Positions 26,613 to 44,060 are shown, numbered from the stretch's first letter. The stretch: 64,000 nt of DNA from Sparassis latifolia (GCA_018466975.1 CM031554.1:682001-746000); one strand, 5' to 3'. Numbers and translations are program-made. The notes: generated from the sequence alone by a model not told the origin.

Positions 26613-27089
26613 GTAATGTAGATGAGATATGATAAGAATAGTGGTGAGATGTGCCTGACTGAGTTTCTTGTGATTTGTGATTTGCATCTTTGGAATCTGT
26701 GTCCACAATGGAAGATGGTGCAAAGGCATCATCAGCATAGGGTTACGATTCCTGAGGTACGAAGTAATCGTTCTTATGCAGGATGAGCCCTTAATGGGCG
26801 CTTATTCCGTGACGAACTTCTGACCAAACCGTGGGAACAAATCTTAACTACAACTTTGTATGGGTGACCTGAGGTTAGGGTTATCTCGAGTTACAAATTT
26901 GTATTGGTGACCTGAGGTTAGGGTTATGCTCGAGCTAACTGCTCTGCTTACTTAACTACAACTTAACTACAGGCGGACTTTCAAAACAGTTGTATTGAAA
27001 ACCGACGCGACTTGTACAAATAGCTATCAACAGATGGGTGGTTGGGCACTTAGATTAGATATCAGATATCAGCTATACTTCAATATACA

Positions 27090-27430
27090 GCGCAACCACA
27101 AAGGCACGTGGATGTCTATATTAAGTGCGATGCGAGTATGCTAGATGCAGGATGCTCCTGTGGTTGTGACCGTTAGCTGCGAGCGCAATCACAGAGGCAT
27201 GCAGATGTTTATATCGAGTGCAATGCAAGTATGTCAAATGTGGCACATCCCTGTGGTCGTGACTGTTAGTTGTGGGCATGATCACAGGGGCATGTGAAAG
27301 GAGATGTCCTTACAGTGTGAATACCTATCTGGAGTGCAATGTCTAAATGGTTGGAAATGTCTCATGTGGCACACACCTAGGGTTGTGTCCCTTGGTTGCA
27401 GTTGTGACCACAGGCATGTGGAAATGTGCA
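27090..27430 (+). repeat. tandem repeat, about 95-bp units with inverted-repeat core
   Basis: About three diverged units, each with a GCAAYCACARRGGCAYGYGG-like start, an AGTGCRATGCRAGTATG-like middle and a CCTGTGGTYGTGACYGTTAG-like end. The end of one unit and the start of the next can pair (CCTGTGGT with ATCACAGG), so each junction can form a hairpin. The same array occurs in element B at 33455-33800. Confidence 0.65.
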
Positions 27431-28026
27431 TATTGCCTGTGGGGACCTGTATTATAGCAGTCAGTGTAATTGCAATTCGGAAGGGCCCGTGATGACAGAT
27501 GGGTGCAGAGCAGCGAGGTGGGAAGGGGACTTTTTTGACGGTGCATAAAGGGTATTGATATAAGTCACCATCTAGGGGATAGTGAGAGACACAAAAGGGG
27601 CCTATCTCCTGCTCCTGTGTATTGATCGTCTGCCAAGTGTAGCTGTAACACTTAGATTAGATAACAGATAACAGTGCTACTTCAATATACATTAAGATTA
27701 GCTTCCACAAGTTGTTATAGTCAAATCTGTGCTTTGAGACTATCACCATTGAATTCAGGCCCAAAATTAGACCTAATTCACACCCTGAAACATTAAATTC
27801 TGTTGAGATTTGAGTGAGAAACGATCTCGACAGCGCTGAGATAAACCAAAAGATAAATGCTTGGTCAGCATCCCAATCAGGCAACTGACTTACATAAGGT
27901 ACCCATGACTCCCCGGGTCATGCTCCCAATTTTTCCGCATTTTTCCGCATTTATTTGAGGTTTCTGGCCCCAAAATACACTTGCCTATATCCGGAAAGTC
28001 AGCTGCCTTTCAAGGTCTTCCGCGCG

Positions 28027-28069
28027 CCCCTGTGGTCGTGCCCACAACTAACGGTCACGACCACAGGGG
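28027..28069. repeat. 14-bp perfect hairpin
   Basis: CCCCTGTGGTCGTG (28027-28040) and CACGACCACAGGGG (28056-28069) pair perfectly around a 15-base loop. The stem uses the same word as the unit junctions of the 95-bp array. In element B the left arm is missing near 34385, leaving one arm only. Confidence 0.75.
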
Positions 28070-28767
28070 CCCTCATTAGGGTGTTCCGCCGGAACTAATC
28101 CGAATTAGGCCATAATCAGCCCAAATTTATTTGCCCTGGCCCAGGATTGAACCAAAACCTTCAGAAACACAAATATCTGCAAGCACTCAACTTAACCACT
28201 TACCACTGGGCTATCCCAACTCCGACAACTTCAGCTTACAAGTCATTTCACTGGTTCATTACACCAGGTAAGTCCGACTTTCTAGCTTTATCAGTACCCA
28301 TTAGAAGGAATTAGAAGTCCGCACTTTTGGCCTTACTTCATGCATTTGTAATCAATTCTGATTAGTCTACAAGTCCGGGTTATTAGCTTTCTTAGTAACT
28401 GTTCTAGGGCAGCCTTCAAGCAACATAACTTCAGACTTTTGGCAGATGTAGGTGCTGTCACTTCTAACTAGGCTACAAGCCCAGCTTACAGCAATAATTG
28501 TAAAGCCTCTTACAAGTCCGAGTTTCTTCATCATTAACACCTCCAGTAGAGCATTACAAGTTCTGATCTACTTGGAGACTTGTCAGTCTACAATTCCGGG
28601 TTATTAACTTTGTTAGTAACTATTGTAGAGATGCCTTGAAGCATTACAAATCCGCACTTTGAGCATACTTAGTAGGCATTGTAGCAAGTTGTGACTAGAT
28701 TATAAAGTCACACTTTTGGCATATTTAGTAGGCATTGAAACAATTTCCAACTGCCCTACAACTCTGA

Positions 28768-29250
28768 TTCTTACAAGCACATTTGTAACAGTTTCTAGTA
28801 TTATTTTTTGTAGTGATTCTTACAAGTGCATTTCTAATAGTTTCTAGTCCCATTTTTTGTAGTGATTCTTATAACCAAATTTGTAACAGTTTCTAGTCTC
28901 ATTTTTGTAGTGATTCTTATAAACTCATTTGTTACAGTTTGTAGTCTGATTGTTTGTAGTAATTCTTATAGGTGCATTTGTAACAAATTCTAGTCTTTTT
29001 TTTGTAGTGATTCTTATAAGTGAGTTTGTAAACTCATTTGTTACAGTTTGTAGTCTGATTGTTTGTAGTAATTCTTATAGGTGCATTTGTAACAAATTCT
29101 AGTCTTTTTTTTGTAGTGATTCTTATAAGTGAGTTTGTAACAGTTTCTAGTCTCATTTTTTGTAGTGATTCTCATAGGCACGTTTTTGACAGTTTCTAGT
29201 CTCATTTTTGTAGTGATTCTTATAAACTCATTTGTAACAATTTCTAGTGT
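28768..29250 (+). repeat. minisatellite, about 50-bp units, block 1
   Basis: About nine or ten diverged units built from TTGTAGTGATTCTTATAAG, an ATTTGTAACAGTTTCTAGTC-like core and a T-run. A longer internal duplication of roughly 120 bases is visible at 28985-29135. It is specific to element A; element B carries a different expanded array at the corresponding place. Confidence 0.75.
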
Positions 29251-29574
29251 TCTTACTAGAGATCACTAGACACTATTGTAGGTTACTGGAGATTCTTACA
29301 AGTGACATTAGGTGACATATACAGACTATTGTAAGCTCAATACAAACTATTAAGGAGTATATTAGGAGCCAGCATAATAGGCTATTGTTGACTTGCTGAA
29401 TATTACTCAACAATATACTAAGAGTCAGTGGGCAACTTTGTAAACTATTGTAAGGCCCTTATCAACTGACACAACTTAGTACAGTGGGACATTGTAGAAC
29501 ACTTACTACATATTATTAGATGGCATACTAGGAGTCAGTAATGAATATAATTTCTTACATACATTTTATTACAA

Positions 29575-29945
29575 TGCTGTAGGCACATTTGTAACAGTTT
29601 CTAGTGTCATTTTCTGTAGTGATTCTTATAAGCAAATTTGTAACAGTTTCTAGGGCCATTTTTTGTAGTGATTCTTACAGGCACATTTGTAACAGTTTCT
29701 AGGGTCAATTTTTGTAGTAATTCTTATAAGCAAATTTGTAACAGTTTCTAGTCTCATTTTTTGCAGTGATTCTTACAGCCACATTTGTAACAGTTTCTTT
29801 TGTAGTGATTCTTACAGGCACGTTTGTAACAGTTTCTAGGGTCAATTTTTGTAGTGATTCTGATAAGCAAATTTGTAACAGATTTCAGTCTCTTTTTTTG
29901 TAGTGATTCTCATAAGCACATTTTTTGTAGCAATTCTTATAGACA
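29575..29945 (+). repeat. minisatellite, about 50-bp units, block 2
   Basis: A second block of the same 50-base unit as 28768-29250, with about seven units. Some 325 bases of related but non-repetitive AT-rich sequence separate the blocks. Confidence 0.7.
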
Positions 29946-31029
29946 CATTTGTTCCTGAAGTCAAAGTAAGTGATCTCAAAACTGTTACAACAAAAAAAAA
30001 CCTAAAAAACAAGTTGTATACTTTTCATTAGTAGGTGAATTATAATATACATTTTAAATTGAACTTGAGACACAGCGAGTCTTTTAAGGCTGATAAAAAT
30101 TGTAGAAACTGCCAAAAAATCGAGAGACTAAGAAACTTTCTAGTTATTACCAGTAGACATTTTGAGGCTCAAAAAATGCCAATTAATCTGAAAAAATTGT
30201 GAAATAACAACTTTCATAGTTCTGACTATTATTGGTGAAAGTATGACACTTTCTAGTATTTAAGATGCACTTTAACTAAATTTAAGATAAAATATAGTAT
30301 TTTCAGATTCAGAAACATGAAAAAAATAGAAAAATTTATCCGATGTGAAAGTTTATAGCTACTCTCACTAAACATAGTACAAAATGCTTTTTAAACTGAA
30401 AGTGGATGCTTTAAGCTTCAGCAAAATGACAGAATAATATACTTTACAACAGACAGATTATGTAAGCAGAAGTGAGAGTTTTCAGGCTTAGAAAAATTTG
30501 TAAAATAAGATGCATTTGCAAGGATGACATGCACAGAGGGCAGACAATAACAGTAATAAGTTTGCCAGAGTGCTATCTGATTGTAAAAGTGCAGTGAGTT
30601 TGCCAGAGTGCTATCTGATTGTAAGAGTGCAACAGGTGCATGAGAGCACTATGCATATGTGGGAGTGGTTATATTGATAAGAGCAATGTGCATGGACAAT
30701 AAGGGAGGTAGGCTGATGGAAATAATGCAATATTGTGCATATATAAATTTGATTCTATTGTCCATCTCTCCCTACCTTTTCTGATCTTCTGAAAACTTTT
30801 TCTATAAAGGACATGTGTCTGTGAAGATTGCATGTCTGTGACCACCTGTACCCCTGTGTACTGGTATTGGTCTCTGCACAGGTTAGCCCCACCCATGCCC
30901 TACACTGGCTATTATAAGGGTAATGATAAACTAGGCTATTATAGAAGACTCAGTAGATACTATTAGGTGGTAACTCAAATTAGTGCAGTCTTAAAGACAT
31001 CTTATTATAACCTTTCAGGAATCATTACT

Positions 31030-31061
31030 GCCATGCAAAGCAATGGCCCACTCCAAACTAG
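31030..31061 (+). other. Helitron 3' terminus of element A
   Basis: GCCATGCAAAGCAATGGC can fold with a seven-base stem, one bulged A and an AAA loop. Ten bases later comes CTAG, then T. The same layout ends element B at 49617-49648 (GCCATGTGAAGCAATGGC, then CTAG and T), after which the flanking sequences differ. Confidence 0.65.
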
Positions 31062-31290
31062 TGTGATTGTGAAAGGTGTAGTGTTGCTGTCGGTAATTAG
31101 TGGAGGAGAGGGTTTTACTGCATGTTCATCTTCATTGTTGTTATCAATATATGAATGAGTTCTTAATACATCGTGGGGGGGGCAAAATACCTCAAACCAA
31201 TTGTGTTCAGTACACTATCTTTAATGACAGGATATGTGATAAGTTCTTGCCAATCCACTCTGCCAGTGGAAGCTTCTACTAGGGGTTTGT

Positions 31291-32172
31291 GTGCTGTCGA
31301 CAATGGATGATGATAATCACAGACCAACTCTGTTCAGTCTAGTGCAGAGCAAGGGTATGGATAACCCTCAAGGGTCAAGGGTAAGTGTATCGGAGGGTAA
31401 GGGTAGGGGTATGGGTTTTCAAACCCTTGTACCCTTGGAGGGTATCACTACCTATAGTATATATGATGTAGATAGTAACTACAGGGTGAATATAGAGTAT
31501 GTACAGTCTGAGTACAACTTGAATCATGTTTACAGAAGCTTTAAAGATAAAAGAAGAGGGGTACAAACCTCAGACTTAATATATATAATGTCATTTTCTC
31601 AAATAAGAGCAAAGATTGAGGGGTATACCCTCAGGGTTTGATACCCTTACCCCTGGTCAAGGGTATGTACCCTTGGAGGGTAAGGGTAGGGGTATGCCTC
31701 AAAGTACCCAGGGGTATACCCCTGCTCTGCACTAGTTCAGTCTAGGGGTAACAACTGCTTATGCAACAACATCGGCAGAGGTGCAACCTGACCGAGGTTT
31801 GCATCAGTGCGTATCTTTTTGCAGTGTGCACTTTGTGTACACTTCAAAAGAAGGGGCACCTCCCACACTCTCATTGAATGCAAACTCCATGGATCAATAC
31901 AGTGCAAAAGAACGAAGGTTCGACTGACTGGGGAGGGAGGGCCTCCTCTGATTCACCACAATGTCATCGATTTAACAGGATCCCGAAAGACAACCTTGAG
32001 GAATGATACCGTGCTGTCGACGATCGACGTGCCAGCCGTAATCAACCAGTCTGTTAAGCAAGGGCCAAGGATAGGTCTTGCGTGCTGTCATCGACAACAA
32101 TGTGCAGCGAGGACTCTAATACAATGGATGGACTCTGAGATGAGAGGAACTGCAATCGGTATGATGTTGTGA
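31291..32172 (+). pseudogene. unrecognised coding-like remnant split by a MITE
   Basis: Frames on both sides of the MITE look protein-like but match nothing I know. If the MITE and one target copy are ignored, the left frame (STMDDDNHRPTLFSL) continues open across the junction for about 60 more codons. A second frame at 31900-32170 has VIDLTGS and a Cys/His-rich end. It may be a decayed host or transposon gene. Confidence 0.25.
31340..31734. mobile_element. hAT-type MITE with 8-bp target duplication
   Basis: The 395-base element starts TAGTGCAGAGCA and ends with its reverse complement TGCTCTGCACTA. It is flanked on both sides by the 8-base direct repeat GTTCAGTC (31332-31339 and 31735-31742). 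Eight-base duplications and ends of the YARNG type are typical of hAT transposons. The inside is rich in GGGTA words and has no transposase, so it is non-autonomous. Confidence 0.85.
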
Positions 32173-32626
32173 CAATCCAACTTCTCACAGATGTATGATA
32201 ACGACTGACCGAGTACTGCAGCTGGCAAATCTCTGCATCCTTGCATCATGCCTGTATAAATCTTACCATCTTGCCATGTCTTGCATGTAATCATGAACTC
32301 ATTCATCTATGCAGTTCCCGAAACACCCACCCGATAGGCTCGCAACCTTGCTCAGGTGCCGCAATGCAGCGTGAAATTGACCGCATCTCTCGAGCACCTT
32401 GTTTGAATGCCAAGTTGGATGAGAAGACAATGACAGGAAAAACAGGCGACTTCGCATGGGGGGGGGAAGGAACAATACACTGAAAGATGAGGCAGATTCT
32501 GAGTCTAGCGCTGAGCGCAAGAAGTGTGTCCTGAGTACCAGGTTTTTAAATGCGAAGTGTTCATCATATCACACATTGCCAATCTGTGGATCCTAATGAT
32601 GAGAGATGCGGAGGAGTAAGGGGGAC

Positions 32627-33010
32627 ACTTTAGGGTACCATTTATCCCTAGCTCTTAGCAACAAGATCTTCTATAGTATGTCATAGCTAAGAGCTTCTTA
32701 AGTGTCAGACTGACCATGGTACCTATTATGTCCCAGGGCATTCTGTGGCATTGCCCAGGGCATAGATAGGGTAGTGGCTGGGCATATGGGATGATTATTA
32801 TGTGGGATATCCTACTAGGCTAGGACATTAATTGTTTATCCCAGTATTACTGGTTGTCCCATGGTGTCAGGGGTACATAAGGATGTCCCACTGTTAGCAG
32901 AAGATGTATTTTTAAGCTGTTGTATATTTGTTGTTTCATATTTTCATCTACTGCCATACTGTATAAACCTTAATTACATAGTACAATAAACCAGTGCTTT
33001 ACTGATACTT
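32627..33010 (-). repeat. dispersed 380-bp repeat, copy 1
   Basis: This stretch is the reverse complement of 50240-50618, closely matching over about 370 bases. It carries several GGGAYRTCC words, some in palindromic form (GGGATGTCCCA). No coding capacity. The outer end CACTTTAGGGTACC corresponds to the point where copy 2 meets the Helitron Rep frame, so this is probably a transposon end. Confidence 0.75.
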
Positions 33011-33454
33011 CAAATGAGATGGGAGATCCACAAATAGTGGGATGTCCCATACTAAGTTTTATATTCACCTGCAGTGTTATAATACTAATTACGATTCCTG
33101 AGGTACAAAGAAATCGTTCTTATGCAGGATGAGCTCTTAATGGGCACTTATCCCGTGACGAACTTCTGACCAAACTGTGGGAACAAATCTTGACTACAAC
33201 TTTGTATGGGTGACCTGAGGTTAGGGTTATCTCGAGTTACAAATTTGTATTGGTGACCTGAGGTTAGGGTTATGCTCGAACTAACTGCTCTGCTTACTTG
33301 ACTACAACTTAACTACAGGCGGACATTTAAAACTGTTGTATTGAAAACCGACACGACTTGTACAAATAGCTATCAACAGATGGGTGGCTGTGGCACTTAG
33401 ATTAGATAACAGATATCAGCTGTACTTCAATATATATTAAGATTAGCCTTGACA

Positions 33455-33800
33455 CTGTGAGTGCAACCACAGAGGCATGTGGATGTTTATATTAAGTGTG
33501 ATGTGAGTATGCCAGATGCAGGACACTCCTGTAATTGCGACCATTAGCTGCGAGCGCAATCACAGGAGCATGCAGATGTTTATATCAAGTGCGATGCAAG
33601 TATGTCAAATGTGGCACATCTCTGTGGTCATGCCTGTTAGTTGTGGGCATGACCACAGGGTCGTATGAAAGGAGGGAGGTGTCCTTGCAGTACGAATACC
33701 TATCTGGAGTGCAAGGTCTAAATGGTTAGAAATGTCACGTGTGGCACACATCTAGAGTTATGTTCCTTGGTTGCAGTTGTGACCACAGGCATGCAGAAAT
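33455..33800 (+). repeat. tandem repeat, about 95-bp units (element B copy)
   Basis: This array corresponds to 27090-27430 in element A, with the same order of units and scattered substitutions. The CCTGTGGT..ACCACAGG pairing at unit junctions is partly kept. Confidence 0.6.
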
Positions 33801-34811
33801 GTGCATATCACCCGTGGAGACCTGTATTACAGCAGTCAGTGTGATTGCAATCCATAAGGGCTCATGATGACAGAGGGGTGCAGAGCAGTGAGGTAGGAAG
33901 AGAATTTTTTTAATGGTGCATGAAGGATATTGATATAAGTCACCATCTAGAGGGGTAGTGAGAGGTAGAAAAGGGGCCTATCTCCTGCTCCTGCTCCTGT
34001 CTATTGATCATCTGCCAAGTGTAGGATGACTGTAACACTTAGATTAGATAACAGATAACAGCTCTACTTCAATATACATTAAGATTAGCTTCCACAACTT
34101 GTTATACTCAAATCTATGCTTTGACACTATCACCATTGGATTCAGGGCAAGAATTAGACCTAATTTACACTCTGAAACATTAAATTCTGTTGAGATTTGA
34201 GTGAGAAATGACCTTGACGGCGTTGAGAGAAACCAAAATGAAAATACTTAGTCAGCAACCTAATTGGGAAATCAACTTACATAAGGTACCCATGACTCCC
34301 CGGGTCATACTCCAATTTTTTCCGCATTTTTATCTAACCCCAAATTACACTTGCCTAAATCCGGAAAGTCAGCTGCTTTTCAAGGGCTTTACGGTCACAA
34401 CCACAGGGGCACCCTCATTGGGGTGTTCCGCTGGAACTAATCCAAATTAGGCCACAATGAACCCAAATTTATTTGCCCTGGCCCAGGATTGAACCAAAAC
34501 CTTCAGAAACACAGATATTTGCGAGCAGCCAACTTAACCACTTGACCACTAGGCTATCCCAACTTTGCCAACTTCAGCTTACAAGTCATTTCCGGTTCAT
34601 TACACCAGGTAAGTCCGACTTTCTAGCTTTATCACTACCCATTAAAAGCAATTAGAAGTCCGCACTTTTGGCCTTACTTCATGCATTTGTAATCAATTCT
34701 GATTAGTCTACAAGTCCGGGTTATTAGCTTTCTTAGTAACTGTTCAAGGGCAGCCTTCAAGCAACATAACTTCAGACTTTTGGCAGATATAATAGGTGCT
34801 GTGACTTCGAA

Positions 34812-34816
34812 CTAGG
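34812..34816. other. left target-site duplication CTAGG
   Basis: CTAGG precedes the first LTR and recurs as 45643-45647 directly after the last LTR. Element A has the unoccupied form of the site, AACTAGGCTAC, near 28466. Confidence 0.9.
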
Positions 34817-35206
34817 TGTTACAACGCTCCTCACTTATGGCGTGTCTTTTCTTTTTCTTTTCCTTGTTCCCTTTACGTTACCAGACCACGTGATCCAACA
34901 CGTGACTCATCGGAGCGCAACCTCCGATTCTTTACCCAGATGTCCAGAACCCCTAGTCTAGGGTTACACCGGATCCAACTCCAGACCTTCTTCTTATCAC
35001 GCATGCAAGACGTGCATGTACGCCTCATCTTTACCTCATTCTGATACACGACTCGCTATCCCCATTAGTACTGGTTATCTCTCATGACCTTACTCAGCTT
35101 TCTCATACATATTGCTTCCTCGCTGTTACCTTGCCCAGACATCGTTTCACCTTATCTAGCCAATGAACGATCCCGTATTACTGCGTAGTACTGCGGATAC
35201 CTTTTG

Positions 35207-35249
35207 TATAAGTAGACGACCCCGTCGAGCTGGATCCCCATCTCGACCT
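35207..35249 (+). promoter_or_regulatory. LTR promoter and predicted RNA 5' end
   Basis: TATAAG at 35207-35212 lies about 33 bases before ATCTCGACCT (35240-35249). That decamer is the exact reverse complement of the primer-binding region just after the LTR, so transcription probably starts at or near it. The same spacing holds in LTR2 (38061 and 38094). Confidence 0.6.
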
Positions 35250-35360
35250 GGTTACCATTAAACCAGCTTTTCACTTGTCTTTGACCGAGATCGACCGTTA
35301 GTAGCAGACAGCTACTACGAGTCATAAGAACGAACTCTGATCGACCTTCAGTGCGAGGAC

Positions 35361-35748
35361 ATCGCCAGAAGTGTCACTTGAACGGACTTGTGTCTTAGAC
35401 TAAGACCTTGTCTCGTGACGACTCGACTTGACGCTCGTGTTTCGCTGCCGCGTAACAATCGCCAGAAGTGTCACTTGAACGGACTTGTGTCTTAGACTAA
35501 GACCTTGTCTCGTGACGACTCGACTTGACGCTCATGTTTCACTGCCGCGTAACAATCGCCAGAAGTGTCACTTGAACGGACTTGTGTCTTAGACTAAGAC
35601 CTTGTCTCGTGACGACTCGACTTGACGCTCGTGTTTCGCTGCCGCGTAACAATCGCCAGAAGTGTCACTTGAACGGACTTGTGTCTTAGACTAAGACCTT
35701 GTCTCATGACGACTCGACTTGACGCTCGTGTTTCACTGCCGCGTAACA
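35361..35748 (+). repeat. 97-bp tandem repeat, 4 units, at the LTR end
   Basis: Units start at 35361, 35458, 35555 and 35652, each beginning ATCGCCAGAAGTG and ending GCCGCGTAACA, the LTR terminus itself. LTR2 and LTR3 have a single unit. The LTR end was therefore amplified in place after or during integration. Confidence 0.9.
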
Positions 35749-35750
35749 TT

Positions 35751-35760
35751 AGGTCGAGAT
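35751..35760 (+). promoter_or_regulatory. primer-binding site, self-priming type
   Basis: AGGTCGAGAT lies two bases after LTR1. It does not begin with TGG, so it does not suit a tRNA 3' CCA end. It is complementary to ATCTCGACCT in the LTR, about 33 bases after the TATA box, as in Tf1-type elements that prime from their own RNA 5' end. Confidence 0.65.
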
Positions 35761-36113
35761 CATATTACTCTCTGTGACTTCCTAAAGTCTAACAATGAAC
35801 TACCGACCGGACCGAACCTTGAAGACTGAACGATACACCCGATTCGATTGCTAAAGCACCGTTTGAGATTACTCTGTAATCGAGGTAGCTGAAGGGATAG
35901 ACTGATCACTTATCTTCGGAGAGGGGTCTGTCCGAGAGACCAATAGGCCGAGGAGGCTGAGGTAATCACTCGAGCAATCAGCAAATAGGTGTATCAGTTT
36001 GAAGACAGAAGACACTCTATGGGCTTGTTAGCCGACGACGAACGAACCCACTTAGTTGAGGACGGTGTGCAGTCTACGTATAGACGTAGGTCACACAGGA
36101 GAATTTATCCACG

Positions 36114-37670
<1,557 letters not shown>

Positions 37671-38311
37671 TGTTACAACGCTCCCCACTTGTGGCGCGTC
37701 TTTTCTTTTTCTTTTCCTTGTTCCCTTTACGTTACCAGACCACGTGATCCAACACGTGACTCATCGGAGCGCAACCTCCGATTCTTTACCCAGATGTCCA
37801 GAACCCCTAGTCTAGGGTTACACCGGATCCAACTCCGGACCTTCTTCTTATTGCGCATGCAAGACGTGCATGTACGCCTCATCTTTACCTCGTTCTGATA
37901 CATGACTCGTTATCCCCATTAGTACTGATTATCTCTCACAACCTTACTCAGCTTTCTCATACATGTTACTTCCTCGCTGTTACCTTGCCCAGATATCGTT
38001 TCACCTTATCTAGCCAATGAACGATCTCGCATTACTGCGTAGTACTGCGGATACCTTTTGTATAAGTAGACGACCCCGTCGAGCTGGATCCCCATCTCGA
38101 CCTGGTTACCATTAAACCAGCTTTTCACTTGCCTTTGACTGAGATCGACCGTCAGTAGCAGACAGCTACTACGAGTCATAAGAACGAACTCTGATCGACC
38201 TTCAGTGCGAGGACATCGCCAGAAGTGTCACTTGAACGGACTTGTGTCTTAGACTAAAACCTTGTCTCGTGACGACTCGACTAGACGCTCGTGTTTCGCT
38301 GCCGCGTAACA
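37671..38311 (+). repeat. LTR2 (641 bp)
   Basis: The left LTR of the nested element, inserted in the protease region of the outer copy. It has one 97-base unit and keeps the 12 bases missing from LTR3. TGTTAC and GTAACA ends are present. It differs from LTR1 and LTR3 at many shared positions. Confidence 0.9.
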
Positions 38312-38313
38312 TT

Positions 38314-38323
38314 AGGTCGAGAT
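38314..38323 (+). promoter_or_regulatory. primer-binding site of the nested element
   Basis: AGGTCGAGAT again lies two bases after the LTR, complementary to ATCTCGACCT at 38094-38103 in LTR2. Conservation of both partners in two copies supports the self-priming reading. Confidence 0.65.
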
Positions 38324-38652
38324 CTTATTACTCTCTGTGACTTCCTAGAGTCTAACAACGAACTACCGACCGGACTGAACCTTGAAGACTGAACGATACA
38401 CCCGATTCGATTGCTAAAGCACCGTTTGAGATTACTCTGTAATCGAGGTAGCTGAAGGGATAGACTGATCACTCATCTTCGGAGAGGGGTCTGTCCGAGA
38501 GACCAATAGGCCGAGGAGGCTGAGGTAATCACTCGAGCAATCAGCAAATAGGTGTATCAGTTTGAAGACAGAAGACACTCTACGGGCTTGTTAGCCGACG
38601 ACGAACGAACTCACTTAGTTAAGGACGGTGTGCAGTCTACGTGTAGACATAG

Positions 38653-43866
<5,214 letters not shown>

Positions 43867-43883
43867 AGGACAAGGAAACTGGA

Positions 43884-44060
43884 ATGACTACCACGACGGC
43901 CTTCATCATTATCTTTCTAATCATCCTCCACTGCACAACCCTCACTTTCCTTTGGATCGTCCACAGAATCCTTATCAGACGACTTGTGGAACATACACTC
44001 TTCACACGAGACAACCCACACGCTAACGGCTGGGGTGATCAGAACGATGCTTGGAACTGA
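43884..44060 (+). CDS. small single-span membrane protein (58 residues) of the retrotransposon
   Basis: Starts 17 bases after the pol stop. An ATG opens 58 codons: a short TTTT head, a hydrophobic span of about 21 residues (FIIIFLIILHCTTLTFLWIV), then a basic stretch HRILIRRL and a polar tail ending QNDAWN. The charge pattern predicts the tail in the cytosol. I recognise no family. It is the first of three extra frames between integrase and LTR3, and its last 14 bases overlap the next frame. Being uninterrupted while pol is broken proves little at this length. Confidence 0.45.
   Translation: MTTTTAFIIIFLIILHCTTLTFLWIVHRILIRRLVEHTLFTRDNPHANGWGDQNDAWN

Larger units (their letters stand above)
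25327..26742. other. gene-free transition zone
   Basis: GC content falls after the glycogen synthase stop and no gene is recognised. Short frames have no motif. Two inverted repeat pairs (listed separately) suggest decayed small DNA transposons. The zone joins the housekeeping block to the repeat-rich block. Confidence 0.5.
26743..31061 (+). mobile_element. Helitron-like non-autonomous element A
   Basis: About 4.3 kb without coding capacity, sharing both ends and most of its content with element B (33089-49648). Homology to B begins at TTACGATTCCTGAGGTAC and ends in AAACTAG followed by T. The 3' end has a hairpin (31030-31047), a 10-base spacer and CTAG, the hallmark of Helitron 3' ends (CTRR with a hairpin 10-12 bases before). 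The words ACGATTCCTGAGG at the 5' end and TCAGGAATCATTACT before the hairpin are inverted relative to each other, as in Helitron variants with subterminal inverted repeats. The 5' end lacks an obvious A-TC junction, so the left border is less certain. Internal tandem arrays fill much of it. It is presumably mobilised by the helicase-encoding element. Confidence 0.6.
31062..33088. other. spacer between Helitron-like elements A and B
   Basis: Two kilobases present only once in the window apart from a 380-base inverted copy near 50.4 kb. It holds a hAT-type MITE, weak coding-like remnants and the left member of the inverted 380-base pair. No intact gene is seen. Confidence 0.5.
34817..35748 (+). 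repeat. LTR1 (932 bp)
   Basis: The left LTR of the outer element. It exceeds LTR3 by 303 bases: three additional 97-base units at its 3' end (291 bases) and 12 bases in the CACGTG region that LTR3 has lost. It contains a TATA box and the start of the self-priming RNA. Confidence 0.9.

Noticed and set aside
26870..26935. Telomere-like GAGGTTAGGGTTA words in elements A and B
   Set aside because: TTAGGG occurs only once in each of two copies of a local duplication, not as an array, so this is not a telomere tract.
28768..29945. Possible CRISPR-like array from the regular 50-bp spacing
   Set aside because: Units are contiguous diverged minisatellite copies with no unique spacers of constant size, in a eukaryotic genome.
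30669..30896. 75-codon minus-strand frame near the end of element A
   Set aside because: It lies in a non-coding element, is not kept in element B at the matching place and has no motif.
35751..35760. tRNA primer-binding site after LTR1
   Set aside because: The site does not begin with TGG, and the exact match to the predicted RNA 5' end explains it better.
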